A stretch of 64,000 bases of DNA from Maribacter forsetii DSM 18668 (GTDB taxonomy: Bacteria; Bacteroidota; Bacteroidia; Flavobacteriales; Flavobacteriaceae): positions 4,167,001 through 4,231,000 of the forward strand of contig NZ_JQLH01000001.1 in NCBI RefSeq assembly GCF_000744105.1. Direction: 5' to 3'. This document shows positions 37,991 through 46,284 of the stretch, piece by piece. Numbering within the stretch: the stretch's first letter is position 1; each line of letters opens with the position of its first letter. The position numbers were made by a program, and so were the translations under genes. The notes below the pieces were generated by a model. It saw only the letters and a list, made by a program, of their open reading frames with translations, did not search any database and had not been told where the DNA came from.

Positions 37991-39055
37991 ATGTTTATAG
38001 TCGATGCCCACTTAGACCTTTCTATGAATGCCATGGACTGGAATCGCGATCTTACTTGGTCTATTGAAGAAATAAGAAAAAGTGAACAAGGTTTAACCGA
38101 CAAACCTGGTCGTGGCAATAATACCGTTTCTTTAGAAGCGATGAGAAAAGGGAAAGTCGGACTCTGTATGGCGACACAAATTGCTCGTTATGTACATAAA
38201 GACAATGCCCTACCAGGTTGGAAATCGCCCCAACAAGCATGGGCACATACGCAAGGGCAATTAGCGTGGTACAAAAGCATGGAAGATACTGGTGAAATGA
38301 TTCAGATTACCAACAAAACCCAACTTGATGCTCATTTAGCTCTTTGGCAAACGGACAAAGAAAAGAAGCCTATTGGTTACTTACTTAGTCTTGAAGGTGC
38401 AGATTCTATCGTAGATATTTCATACCTACAAAAAGCGTATGATTCAGGCTTAAGAGCTATTGGTCCGGCACATTATGGTCCGGGTACTTATGCTCACGGC
38501 ACAAATTCAGTAGGCGGAATCGGAACTAAAGGAAGAGAACTTCTTAAAGAAATTGAACGACTAGGTATTATACTAGATGTTACCCATTTATGCGATCTTA
38601 GTTTTTGGGAAACTATGGTAAATTATGACGGACCACTTTGGGCTAGCCATAATAATTGCAGGGCATTAGTTAATCATCACAGACAATTTACCGATGAGCA
38701 ATTAAAGGAAATTATTGCTAGACAAGGTGTTATTGGCGTTGTTCTAGATGCTTGGATGATGACACCAACTTGGGAAAGAGGTGTTTCTACTCCGCAAACT
38801 GCAAACGTAAGTCTACAGCAGATACTAGATAATATAGATCATATTTGCCAATTAGCGGGTAATGCGAATCATGTGGGTATAGGCTCTGACCTTGATGGCG
38901 GCTTTGGAAAAGAACAAGGTCCAGCAGATGTGGATACTATTGCTGATTTACAGAAAATGACCGGACTGTTAGAAAATCGAGGTTATGCGCAATCGGATAT
39001 TGAAAAAATTATGAACGGTAATTTCATTGACTTTTTAAGACGAAATTTAAAATAG
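37991..39055 (+). CDS. M19 (renal dipeptidase-type) membrane dipeptidase family protein
   Basis: A protein of 354 residues from the ATG at 37991; an in-frame ATG at 37886 lies deep in the upstream gene and gives no homologous sequence. Metal ligands of M19 zinc dipeptidases are visible: DAHLDL (His7, Asp9), the bridging Glu in SLEGADS, THLCD, ASHNNCRAL, and Asp in GIGSDLDGG. The family cleaves dipeptides, including those with a C-terminal D-amino acid. No signal peptide is seen, so this member is probably cytoplasmic. In this operon it could release D-amino acids from peptidoglycan- or peptide-derived dipeptides for the PLP enzyme. Confidence 0.9.
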   Translation: MFIVDAHLDLSMNAMDWNRDLTWSIEEIRKSEQGLTDKPGRGNNTVSLEAMRKGKVGLCMATQIARYVHKDNALPGWKSPQQAWAHTQGQLAWYKSMEDTGEMIQITNKTQLDAHLALWQTDKEKKPIGYLLSLEGADSIVDISYLQKAYDSGLRAIGPAHYGPGTYAHGTNSVGGIGTKGRELLKEIERLGIILDVTHLCDLSFWETMVNYDGPLWASHNNCRALVNHHRQFTDEQLKEIIARQGVIGVVLDAWMMTPTWERGVSTPQTANVSLQQILDNIDHICQLAGNANHVGIGSDLDGGFGKEQGPADVDTIADLQKMTGLLENRGYAQSDIEKIMNGNFIDFLRRNLK

Positions 39056-39059
39056 TTTA

Positions 39060-39422
39060 ATGAAGAAGATTTTTACATATGTAGTATCTCTATGTCTTTT
39101 AATCGGACTTACAGTACAGCACTGTAATCTTAATTATAGGCATACTACGCGTGCTGAATTTCAAATTTCTTTATACACTCCCTCTCAACATGTCCAACAT
39201 TTAGAAAACAATGCTGCGACGTATGAAATTAACAGTACTGTATTTATCTCTTCTATTGCCAACGTTTATATTGCTTTTATCGTTTTATCTAAAAATTACG
39301 GCATTAGCACTAAACAAGCAATTAGCATTCAAAATGACAACCTCTTAGTCTACCAATCAACCATTGACAACGCCGTATTTCTTACTAAAAAAATCACTTC
39401 TAAACACCAAAGAACTACATAA
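39060..39422 (+). CDS. Hypothetical small protein at the end of the D-amino acid operon
   Basis: A 120-residue protein with no recognised family. It has a hydrophobic N-terminus (about 4-20, ending VQHC) that could be a signal or membrane anchor, and a second hydrophobic stretch at about 80-97. It starts four bases after the dipeptidase stop and is followed within three bases by an intrinsic terminator. That makes it probably a real last gene of the operon despite the lack of homology visible to me. Codon and base usage look like the neighbours. Confidence 0.55.
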   Translation: MKKIFTYVVSLCLLIGLTVQHCNLNYRHTTRAEFQISLYTPSQHVQHLENNAATYEINSTVFISSIANVYIAFIVLSKNYGISTKQAISIQNDNLLVYQSTIDNAVFLTKKITSKHQRTT

Positions 39423-39425
39423 TAG

Positions 39426-39448
39426 AAAATAGCTACTTCAGCTATTTT
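39426..39448 (+). terminator. Intrinsic terminator of the D-amino acid operon
   Basis: AAAATAGCT and AGCTATTTT form a perfect 9-base stem with a 5-base loop; the 3' arm ends in TTTT. It begins three bases after the stop of the 120-residue hypothetical protein. Confidence 0.75.
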
Positions 39449-39449
39449 A

Positions 39450-39470
39450 ATGTGTACCAAGCGTACACAT
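39450..39470. repeat. Perfect palindrome with 8-base arms
   Basis: ATGTGTAC and GTACACAT are separated by five bases, directly after the operon terminator and 36 bases before a small open frame. It could be an operator for the downstream small gene or a second hairpin. Nothing in the sequence decides between these. Confidence 0.5.
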
Positions 39471-39505
39471 ATGATAACTAGTATTCACCATTTATCATCA
39501 CTATT

Positions 39506-39673
39506 ATGTATTTCAAAAAAATAAATAAAGCCTTTCTTTGGTTAAAAAGAAAGCTAATACTTCTCATTGCTGCATTTATGGTAGGCATATCAAATGTTAT
39601 ATATGAAGAAGAAAAAATGATCAACGGCAATTTTATTAAAACTGAACAAAAACAAGACGAAGATTCTGATTAA
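39506..39673 (+). CDS. Possible 55-residue small membrane protein
   Basis: An ATG-to-TAA frame of 55 residues. It has a basic N-terminus (KRK before a hydrophobic run at about 16-32, LILLIAAFMVG) and a highly acidic, hydrophilic tail (EEEK, then DEDSD at the end). This is the layout of a single-pass small membrane protein with positive-inside topology. No family is recognised. It lies alone between the D-amino acid operon terminator and the next secreted-protein gene. Chance open frames of this size are common in AT-rich DNA, so the call is tentative. Confidence 0.4.
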   Translation: MYFKKINKAFLWLKRKLILLIAAFMVGISNVIYEEEKMINGNFIKTEQKQDEDSD

Positions 39674-39788
39674 GTCCGTCAGAACAATCATTTCAACGAA
39701 TTATAGTTCAATCGACAGTTTTTTAACGAAGCCTTAAGTACCCATGGCAGGGTATTTGTTATCTTTATTTCATCATATTAAAGATTAG

Positions 39789-40442
39789 ATGAGAAACCTT
39801 TTTTTTCTTTTTATTATATTTTTCTGCTTTTCTGCGGCACAGGTTTCTGCGCAAACAGATCTGCCTACTTCAAAACCGCTAAAGATCGATAAGGTAAACC
39901 CTATTAATTCTAGTGGTACTCCAAATAAAGGATCTGTTCTTAATATGCCTAATTTAATTAAAGAACAGCCCAATGTTGATATGACCGCTCCTAACCCTGT
40001 AAAAATGCTACGTGATGAAGAATTGGTACAAGCAGGGGCAGGCATGAAAATTGACCCAAGAATTGGTCCCGGTGAGCGATTAGGTGGTTCTGGTCAGTAT
40101 TTTGCCGATCAATATTTAGGTGATGTAAAGAGTAGCGGGAAATTCATAGGTATTGTTTGTAGAGATCATGAATATGTAGATGGCGATCGTGTAAAAATAT
40201 ACATGAACGATATGGTTGTTGAACAAAACCTACTATTAACAGGTGCTTTTAAAGGAATTAATGTTGACTTACAAGACGGTTTTAACCGTTTGGACTTCGA
40301 GGCACTCAACCATGGTTCTTCAGCACCAAATACCGCACAGGTAGATGTTTACAATGACAAAGGTGAATTAATCTATTCTAACAAATGGTTACTATCCGCA
40401 GGTTCTAAGGCGACTTTAATCGTTACGAAAGAATCTATGTAA
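39789..40442 (+). CDS. Secreted/periplasmic protein of unknown function
   Basis: A 217-residue protein with a clear Sec signal peptide (about 1-21, ending VSAQ). The mature N-terminal 80 residues are Pro/Asn-rich and look disordered. The C-terminal 120 residues (DHEYVDGDRVKIYMND, QDGFNRLDFEALNHG, VDVYNDKGELIYS) look like a beta-sandwich domain. I do not recognise a named family or catalytic motif. It converges on the PH-domain gene, with five bases between their ends. Confidence 0.75.
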   Translation: MRNLFFLFIIFFCFSAAQVSAQTDLPTSKPLKIDKVNPINSSGTPNKGSVLNMPNLIKEQPNVDMTAPNPVKMLRDEELVQAGAGMKIDPRIGPGERLGGSGQYFADQYLGDVKSSGKFIGIVCRDHEYVDGDRVKIYMNDMVVEQNLLLTGAFKGINVDLQDGFNRLDFEALNHGSSAPNTAQVDVYNDKGELIYSNKWLLSAGSKATLIVTKESM

Positions 40443-40447
40443 TAGTT

Positions 40448-40825
40448 TTACATAACCTTATTTGCCAAATAGCGCTGTACTTCATAAACATCAATACTCT
40501 TATTGAATTTTTTACTTACACTAGGTACATTTTCACTTGATATCCAGATTTTTAATTCGGCATCCAAATCAAAAGTTCCTGAAGTCTCTAAAGAAAATCT
40601 TGAGATATTTTTATAAGGTAAAGACTTGTATTCCACTTTACTCCCTGTAATGCCCTGTATATCTATCAATATTAATCGTTTATCAGTAAACATAAAAACA
40701 TCTCGCAGTAAAGAAAAGCCCAGTTCTATTTGTTCACCTTCAACAAGTAATCTTCCATATTTTTGTAATAATTGCTCTGTAGAAACTTCGCTAGCGTTAC
40801 CTAATATTTTGTTCAATAAGCCCAT
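40448..40825 (-). CDS. Bacterial PH-domain protein
   Basis: A 125-residue soluble protein. From about residue 25 on it fits the bacterial pleckstrin-homology (bPH, YvbH-like) pattern: LVEGEQIELGF, then VFMFTDKRLILIDIQG, then KVEYKSLPYKNISRFSLETSG, then DAELKIWIS. The family is widespread, small, and of unknown function. It lies 20 bases downstream of the acylase gene end on the same strand, reading away from it. Confidence 0.85.
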   Translation of the reverse strand: MGLLNKILGNASEVSTEQLLQKYGRLLVEGEQIELGFSLLRDVFMFTDKRLILIDIQGITGSKVEYKSLPYKNISRFSLETSGTFDLDAELKIWISSENVPSVSKKFNKSIDVYEVQRYLANKVM

Positions 40826-40845
40826 AGTATATCTTCTTTATTAAT

Positions 40846-43023
40846 TTACCTCTTACCCGGAACATAGGTCTCCTCCGCTCTTTTCAAAACATCTTCGCGG
40901 TAATAAGGTACTTCTTTCCAATCTACATTTTTATATCTAATAATTTGATCATCAAAATGTGGAGAAGATGGATCTCCACTTTGCCCGCCAGCTAACATAC
41001 TTTTAGCTTTTACGCTATCACCAAATTCTACGACTGCCACAAAACTATTACCTCTTGTACCATATATTTTTTTTGCCCCTTCTGTTGTATAACGTGCTCC
41101 ATATGCAGCCAAAGCTCCCCACCTTCCTGAAGCAAAACCAATTGGGATGCTAGGCTTAGAATCATCGAATTTTTGAATGATATCCCCCGTAATTCTTTGA
41201 TATCTATTGACCTCTCCCCAAGGTATGTTCCAAGTAACAAAATCAGCTGTTAATTGATCTATTACTTCTTCAAAAATTTTCAACGATTCTTCTGTATGGG
41301 TACCGAAATAGGTCATGCGTTCCATATCACTGATATTTTCTGGGTGTTTTGCTCTTTTACCCATAGCTGTACCATAAAAATGTGCCAAAGTCATAGCTAC
41401 TTGATCTTCGCCAGTGGTATAATCCCAATCTTCGAGAATCTTAATTGGTTCTCTTAACTTCGGATTTTGGTCGTCATTAGAATAATAGGTTTTCACTAAA
41501 CCAGGTATCAACGCTTTGAAAGCTGGTAAATATGGGTCATGCGCTAATTGAATTAAGCTATCTACGGTATATCCTTTTCTATCCGTTAATAATTCTATTG
41601 CATGTACCCCTCTAAAATTCTCTTGGTCTTTAGACATGTAATTTGGGTAGTCTTCCTTCATAGGGCTAAATTCTAAAGCTGATGTATAAGGTGTAGAATT
41701 ACAGTTTTGTATCCATCCATTTTCCGGGTTGAGAACTAAGATATTTTCATCTACCGTATGCAAACCTTGCCAATCTGTTTTAGGATTACTACCATCAACC
41801 GGTTCTGTATAATCAAATTGAACATCTCGTTTTGGAACGTAATTACCATGAAAATAAGCGATGTTTCCTTCCGCATCTGCATACACTGTATTGTTGCTGG
41901 AATTGGTACGGATATCCATCATTTCCCTAAAACCTTTATAACCATTTTGCTTTGTGCGGATGAATGATTGCTCTAATGCTTTTACCGGTTCCCACATCAT
42001 GGCAGATGCCGTCCATTGCCCTTCGGCAACGTGTGTTATTGGTCCGTGGTGGGTTCTATATGCCGGGTATTTTTTCTCTTTCAACTTTTTTCCGTCCAAA
42101 TATTTCAACACTATCTCAGATGATTGTACGGATCGTAATTCTTCTCCGTATTGATAGAATAAATTATCATCGTTCTTAACTATTGTCTCCTTGAATTCAT
42201 CCATGACATCTGTATAGGTCGATGTATGCATCCATCCGGTTTTTTCATTAAAACCTTGATATACGAAAAACTGACCCCAAGTTACCGCTCCATAAGCATT
42301 TAATCCTTCCTCAGAAACTACATGAACTTCTCCCCTAAAGTAAAATGAGGTATGCGGATTTATCAATAACAACGGATTACCAGATTGGGTCAATGTACCT
42401 GAAATAGCTATACCGTTAGATCCTTGTGGTTCTTCTACTTCTTTTTCTTTTTTCAGCTTTATCGCCTCCATTTTCGGCAATTCCATATCACTTTCATAAA
42501 AAGCAGCAATCTTTTTTGTTGAAATACGCTCAATATCTCCACCAATTGAACCTTCACTAAAGTACATGGGCATCCATGGTTCAAAATGAGTCAATAATCT
42601 TGGTTTTACTTTAGGGTGAGTGTATAAATAGTAATTGATACCGTCAGCAAATGCATCACATAATTCTTTCAACCAAGCGGGACTTTTTTCATAATTTGCT
42701 TTAGCCTCTTCTTCTGTCATAAATAGCTTCGCACGTAAATCACTATACAACGCTTCTTCACCATCTACTTCTGCCAACCTACCTGTTGCCCAAATATAGT
42801 TTTGTTCTACGCGATTAAAATCATCTTCGCATTGGGCATATAACAAACCAAAAACGGCATCGGCATCTGTCTTACCATAAATATGAGGTACTCCAAAATC
42901 GTCTCGTATGATTTCAACATTCGCAGCTTGGGCTTCCCACTTTTCTATTTCACCCTTCTCTGGCTTATCTGTCTTACACGATAAAACCAATACAAATACT
43001 AGCAAATAAATAATTCTGTTCAT
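40846..43023 (-). CDS. Penicillin-acylase-family (S45, Ntn-hydrolase) lipoprotein
   Basis: About 725 residues from the ATG at 43023, which gives a lipoprotein signal (LVLSC, Cys16); an in-frame start 18 codons upstream would hide that signal. The N-terminal part has the S45 pattern VEIIRDDFGVPHIYG. The autocatalytic cleavage and nucleophile site is EPQGSNGIAISG (Ser202, the new N-terminal Ser of the beta chain). The rest is the beta chain. Members hydrolyse amide bonds of acylated amines such as acyl-homoserine lactones or N-acyl amino acids; substrate is not predictable here. Lipid anchoring suggests periplasmic or surface action. It follows the TPM gene on the same strand after 47 bases. 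Confidence 0.88.
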   Translation of the reverse strand: MNRIIYLLVFVLVLSCKTDKPEKGEIEKWEAQAANVEIIRDDFGVPHIYGKTDADAVFGLLYAQCEDDFNRVEQNYIWATGRLAEVDGEEALYSDLRAKLFMTEEEAKANYEKSPAWLKELCDAFADGINYYLYTHPKVKPRLLTHFEPWMPMYFSEGSIGGDIERISTKKIAAFYESDMELPKMEAIKLKKEKEVEEPQGSNGIAISGTLTQSGNPLLLINPHTSFYFRGEVHVVSEEGLNAYGAVTWGQFFVYQGFNEKTGWMHTSTYTDVMDEFKETIVKNDDNLFYQYGEELRSVQSSEIVLKYLDGKKLKEKKYPAYRTHHGPITHVAEGQWTASAMMWEPVKALEQSFIRTKQNGYKGFREMMDIRTNSSNNTVYADAEGNIAYFHGNYVPKRDVQFDYTEPVDGSNPKTDWQGLHTVDENILVLNPENGWIQNCNSTPYTSALEFSPMKEDYPNYMSKDQENFRGVHAIELLTDRKGYTVDSLIQLAHDPYLPAFKALIPGLVKTYYSNDDQNPKLREPIKILEDWDYTTGEDQVAMTLAHFYGTAMGKRAKHPENISDMERMTYFGTHTEESLKIFEEVIDQLTADFVTWNIPWGEVNRYQRITGDIIQKFDDSKPSIPIGFASGRWGALAAYGARYTTEGAKKIYGTRGNSFVAVVEFGDSVKAKSMLAGGQSGDPSSPHFDDQIIRYKNVDWKEVPYYREDVLKRAEETYVPGKR

Positions 43024-43070
43024 GAACAATGATTTAATAAATTCTTGAGGATTATAAAAGTACTTGAATT

Positions 43071-44114
43071 TTACCAACTTCCGCTTGATCCACCACCGCC
43101 AGAACTTCCTCCGCCACCTGAAAAAGAGCCACCACCGCTTGATGAACTACTGCCCGAACTGAAAGAATGTGTACCTGAAGACGAGAATGTTTTTCTGTAA
43201 TAAGATTTATCATTTTTGATCCAAGAAATGCTCAAATCTTCTTTACCAGAAATCTTAAGTTTTATAAATGCTATTATTGCGGCAATACCGAAAAAAGGAA
43301 GAAGTAACCACAGTAAAAGACTGGGTTCATCAAAAATAAAAGCTGCAGCCTGGGAATGGGACATATAAATACTGTAGCCTATAATTAGAGGAACAATTGC
43401 AAACACCAAACCGAAAACACTTGAAAAGGATCCTGCCAAAAGCATAAACACCCCAGGCAACACCCCTAATTTACCCATGAACACCCCTCTAAAAACCTCA
43501 ATAACATTGACATAGCTTTTAAGAAAGAAAAAGCTACCAACCCCAGTAAATATGGAGAAAAATATACCAAGAAATATATTCGTATATAACTTCTCTTTAG
43601 AATCTTCTTCTGCAATCTCTAGTTTAAACTCGTCAAGTGCTTCTGGATTATTAAGAAATTCTATGAGTTGATTACTAGCCTCATTAATACCCGTAAAATA
43701 CGCCTCTTCTTTAAAATTAGGAATCATCGTATTTCTAATAATTCTTGACGCAACGGCGTCTGTAATATAGGGTTCTAAGCCATAGCCTACTTCAATTCTT
43801 ACTTCCCTATCATTTTTAGAAAATAAAATCAGCAACCCATTATCTTTTCCTTTTTGACCAATACCATTTTGGTTGAACAGACCATTTGCATACGTTTCAA
43901 TCGTATTAAAACCTAATTCTTCTATAGTAACAATGACCAATTGATTAGTTGTGCTTTTTTCAAAATCAACTAACCGCTGATTTAATTCTACAACTTGACT
44001 TGAAGTAAAAACACCCGCACTATCCGTTACAAAATCACGCAAATCATAGTACTGCTCTTGTGCATTCGCATAAAACGTAACTAATAAAAAAAGAAAAATG
44101 ATTTTTTTAAGCAT
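43071..44114 (-). CDS. TPM-domain membrane protein with Ser/Gly-rich tail
   Basis: A 347-residue protein with a signal peptide (ending ANAQ, about 1-18) and a TPM (YgcG/Psb32) domain at about 25-155, including YDLRDFVTDSAGVF and VRIEVGYGLEPYITDA. Hydrophobic segments follow at about 179-199, 216-250 and 267-287, and then a Ser/Gly-rich tail from about 310 ending GGSSGSW, typical of this family. Psb32, a plant relative, works in photosystem repair, and bacterial members are uncharacterised. It is upstream of the acylase gene on the same strand. Confidence 0.88.
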   Translation of the reverse strand: MLKKIIFLFLLVTFYANAQEQYYDLRDFVTDSAGVFTSSQVVELNQRLVDFEKSTTNQLVIVTIEELGFNTIETYANGLFNQNGIGQKGKDNGLLILFSKNDREVRIEVGYGLEPYITDAVASRIIRNTMIPNFKEEAYFTGINEASNQLIEFLNNPEALDEFKLEIAEEDSKEKLYTNIFLGIFFSIFTGVGSFFFLKSYVNVIEVFRGVFMGKLGVLPGVFMLLAGSFSSVFGLVFAIVPLIIGYSIYMSHSQAAAFIFDEPSLLLWLLLPFFGIAAIIAFIKLKISGKEDLSISWIKNDKSYYRKTFSSSGTHSFSSGSSSSSGGGSFSGGGGSSGGGGSSGSW

Positions 44115-44236
44115 TGGCAGTTAATCAGGATACTCAAATATAAAAACCTTTATCGATACTCATAGCCAATATCAAAACCTATTCTAGATTCGGTAAAACT
44201 TTAGAATTGAAGTAACTTGCAGAACGTTGACAGGTC

Positions 44237-44256
44237 GGTCTCGACTGCGCTGAACC
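44237..44256. repeat. REP-like intergenic element, copy 1
   Basis: GGTCTCGACTGCGCTGAACC, with complementary GGT/ACC ends and a GC-rich core in otherwise AT-rich intergenic DNA. A second copy with the same TCGACTGCGCT core lies at 51391-51415. It sits between the TPM gene and the ABC exporter gene. Confidence 0.6.
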
Positions 44257-44299
44257 GTACAATAGTATTTTAACCAGTAATGAGTAAGAGTAAACCCCT

Positions 44300-46039
44300 A
44301 TGGCAGAAAAAAAAGTAAGTATTCTAACCGCATTCAAAACTATCATTTGGCCTCGTAGAAAATTGGTTTTGCTGGGCTTATTGCTTATTGTAATCAGTAA
44401 AGCTGCAAGTTTTGTTGCGCCGGTATCTCTACGGTACTTCTTAGATGACATCATACCTAATAAGAATTACGACCTCTTAAAAATATTGGTTGCAGTGGTG
44501 ATTTTTGCATTTTTGGTACAAGCGGTAATGTCATTTTTACTAACCAAAGTTCTTAGTATTCAGGCGCAATACATGATTTCCGAACTTCGAGCACAGGTAC
44601 AAAAACAGGTACTTTCTCTACCTATTCGCTTTTTTGACAATACAAAATCCGGTTCTTTAGTTTCCAGAATCATGAGTGATGTTGAAGGAGTTAGAAACTT
44701 AATTGGTACCGGACTTGTGCAACTTGTTGGTGGTACCATTACGGCTGTAGTGTCTCTTGTGCTGTTACTAAGAATTAGCCCTACCATGACACTTCTAACC
44801 TTTGTCCCCTTAATACTTTTTGCATTCATCGCTCTAAAGGCATTTAAAATTATTAGACCTGTTTTTAGGGAACGTGGGAAGATTAATGCCGAAGTTAAAG
44901 GCAGATTAACAGAAACGCTTGGCGGAATTCGTGTCATAAAAGGATTTAACGCTGAAGGTCAAGAAAGTAAAGTTTTTGAAGAAGGTGTAGACCGATTATA
45001 CCAAAATGTAAAAAAGAGTTTGACTGCTACCGCATTTATGACCAGCGCTTCTACTTTCTTATTAGGACTGGCAACTACCGGAATTATGATGGGCTTTGGA
45101 GGTTACAAAATGATGCAAGGCGAATTGACTACCGGCGAGTATTTTGAGTTCACTTTTCTTCTCGCCCTTATGGTAGCACCAATTGTACAAATGAGTAATA
45201 TAGGAAGCCAATTGACTGAAGCTTTAGCGGGTTTAGACCGTACCGAAGAGTTAATGAACAAGGTTTCTGAATCTGATGAAAAGGATAGAACCATTACACT
45301 TTCTAACATTAAAGGTGATATGGTTTTCAAGGATGTATCATTCGCCTATGAAGAAGACAAAGATGTATTGCACAACATCAGTTTTGAAGCCAAATCTGGA
45401 GATGTTATTGCTTTAGTTGGAAGTTCTGGCTCTGGTAAATCTACAATCGCAGGTTTGGCAGCAAGTTTCTTGAATCCTGATTCCGGAGAGATTACTATAG
45501 ACGGTACAGATTTATCAAAAGTTGACCTTACTAGTTTTAGAAAATACTTAGGTGTGGTATTGCAAGACGATTTTCTTTTTGAAGGCACTATTCGAGAAAA
45601 TATACTTTTCCCTAGACCAGACGCTTCTGAAGAGGAATTACAAGCCGCTATTAAAGCAGCTTATGTTGATGAGTTTACCGATAGATTTGAAGATGGATTA
45701 CTTACTGTTATTGGGGAACGTGGCGTAAAATTATCTGGAGGTCAACGACAACGTATTGCTATTGCCAGAGCAGTATTGGCTAACCCACGAATATTAATTT
45801 TAGATGAGGCTACCTCTAATCTTGATACTGAAAGTGAAGCCTTAATTCAAAAAAGTTTGGCTGAACTAACAAAGGGAAGAACCACTTTTGTTATCGCTCA
45901 CCGTCTAAGTACTATTAGAAAAGCGAATCAAATTTTAGTTATTGAAAACGGACGTATTGCAGAGCAAGGTACTCACGAAGAACTGATTGCAAAAGAAGGT
46001 AGATACCATAACTTGTTTACTTACCAGGCGAGGATATAA
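44300..46039 (+). CDS. MsbA-like ABC exporter (fused permease-ATPase)
   Basis: A 579-residue type IV ABC half-transporter. The six-helix membrane domain is at about 20-310, with the coupling motif FFDNTKSGSLVSRI, and the ATPase domain at about 340-579. The ATPase has Walker A GSSGSGKS (374-381), signature LSGGQ (478-482), Walker B ILILDE (498-503) and the H-loop in IAHRLST. It would homodimerise and export lipids or hydrophobic compounds; MsbA-type lipid flipping is possible but not proven. It is transcribed alone. Its stop codon is followed after one base by a 19-copy heptamer repeat. Confidence 0.93.
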   Translation: MAEKKVSILTAFKTIIWPRRKLVLLGLLLIVISKAASFVAPVSLRYFLDDIIPNKNYDLLKILVAVVIFAFLVQAVMSFLLTKVLSIQAQYMISELRAQVQKQVLSLPIRFFDNTKSGSLVSRIMSDVEGVRNLIGTGLVQLVGGTITAVVSLVLLLRISPTMTLLTFVPLILFAFIALKAFKIIRPVFRERGKINAEVKGRLTETLGGIRVIKGFNAEGQESKVFEEGVDRLYQNVKKSLTATAFMTSASTFLLGLATTGIMMGFGGYKMMQGELTTGEYFEFTFLLALMVAPIVQMSNIGSQLTEALAGLDRTEELMNKVSESDEKDRTITLSNIKGDMVFKDVSFAYEEDKDVLHNISFEAKSGDVIALVGSSGSGKSTIAGLAASFLNPDSGEITIDGTDLSKVDLTSFRKYLGVVLQDDFLFEGTIRENILFPRPDASEEELQAAIKAAYVDEFTDRFEDGLLTVIGERGVKLSGGQRQRIAIARAVLANPRILILDEATSNLDTESEALIQKSLAELTKGRTTFVIAHRLSTIRKANQILVIENGRIAEQGTHEELIAKEGRYHNLFTYQARI

Positions 46040-46040
46040 G

Positions 46041-46177
46041 TTGGCTGTTGGCTGTTGGCTGTTGGCTGTTGGCTGTTGGCTGTTGGCTGTTGGCTGTTGG
46101 CTGTTGGCTGTTGGCTGTTGGCTGTTGGCTGTTGGCTGTTGGCTGTTGGCTGTTGGCTGTTGGCTGTTGGCTGTTGG
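46041..46177. repeat. Heptamer tandem repeat (TTGGCTG), 19 perfect copies
   Basis: Nineteen uninterrupted copies of TTGGCTG (46041-46173) plus a partial TTGG. The array starts one base after the stop of the ABC exporter gene. The unit is 7 bases, so all frames are open through it and give the peptide repeat LLAVGCW; this is not taken as coding. It ends in an AT-rich perfect hairpin at 46174-46199. Confidence 0.98.
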
Positions 46178-46199
46178 AAAATAAAAATTTATTTTCCAA
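46174..46199. terminator. Perfect AT-rich hairpin between convergent genes
   Basis: TTGGAAAATAAA and TTTATTTTCCAA form a perfect 12-base stem with a two-base loop, directly at the end of the heptamer array. It is between the convergent ABC exporter and ferredoxin genes and could terminate transcription from either side. The AT-rich stem makes it weaker than the other terminators here. Confidence 0.5.
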
Positions 46200-46284
46200 C
46201 ACAAGTCTATTACGAGCTTTTGAAATCAATCAAACAAATTGCTTTGTCAATCTCGATTGCATCTCGTTTTCTCGCAATGAAGTT

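Noticed and set aside
40846..43023. Beta-lactam resistance through a penicillin acylase
   Set aside because: The family name is historical; most members act on other acylated compounds, and nothing here points to beta-lactams.
46041..46177. CRISPR array
   Set aside because: The repeat unit is only 7 bases and there are no spacers; no cas genes are present in the window.
46041..46199. Open frames in several phases giving LLAVGCW or ANSQQPT repeat peptides
   Set aside because: They are a by-product of a 7-base repeat with no stop in any frame. The peptides are pure repeats without flanking conserved sequence, and they overlap the ends of two well-supported genes.
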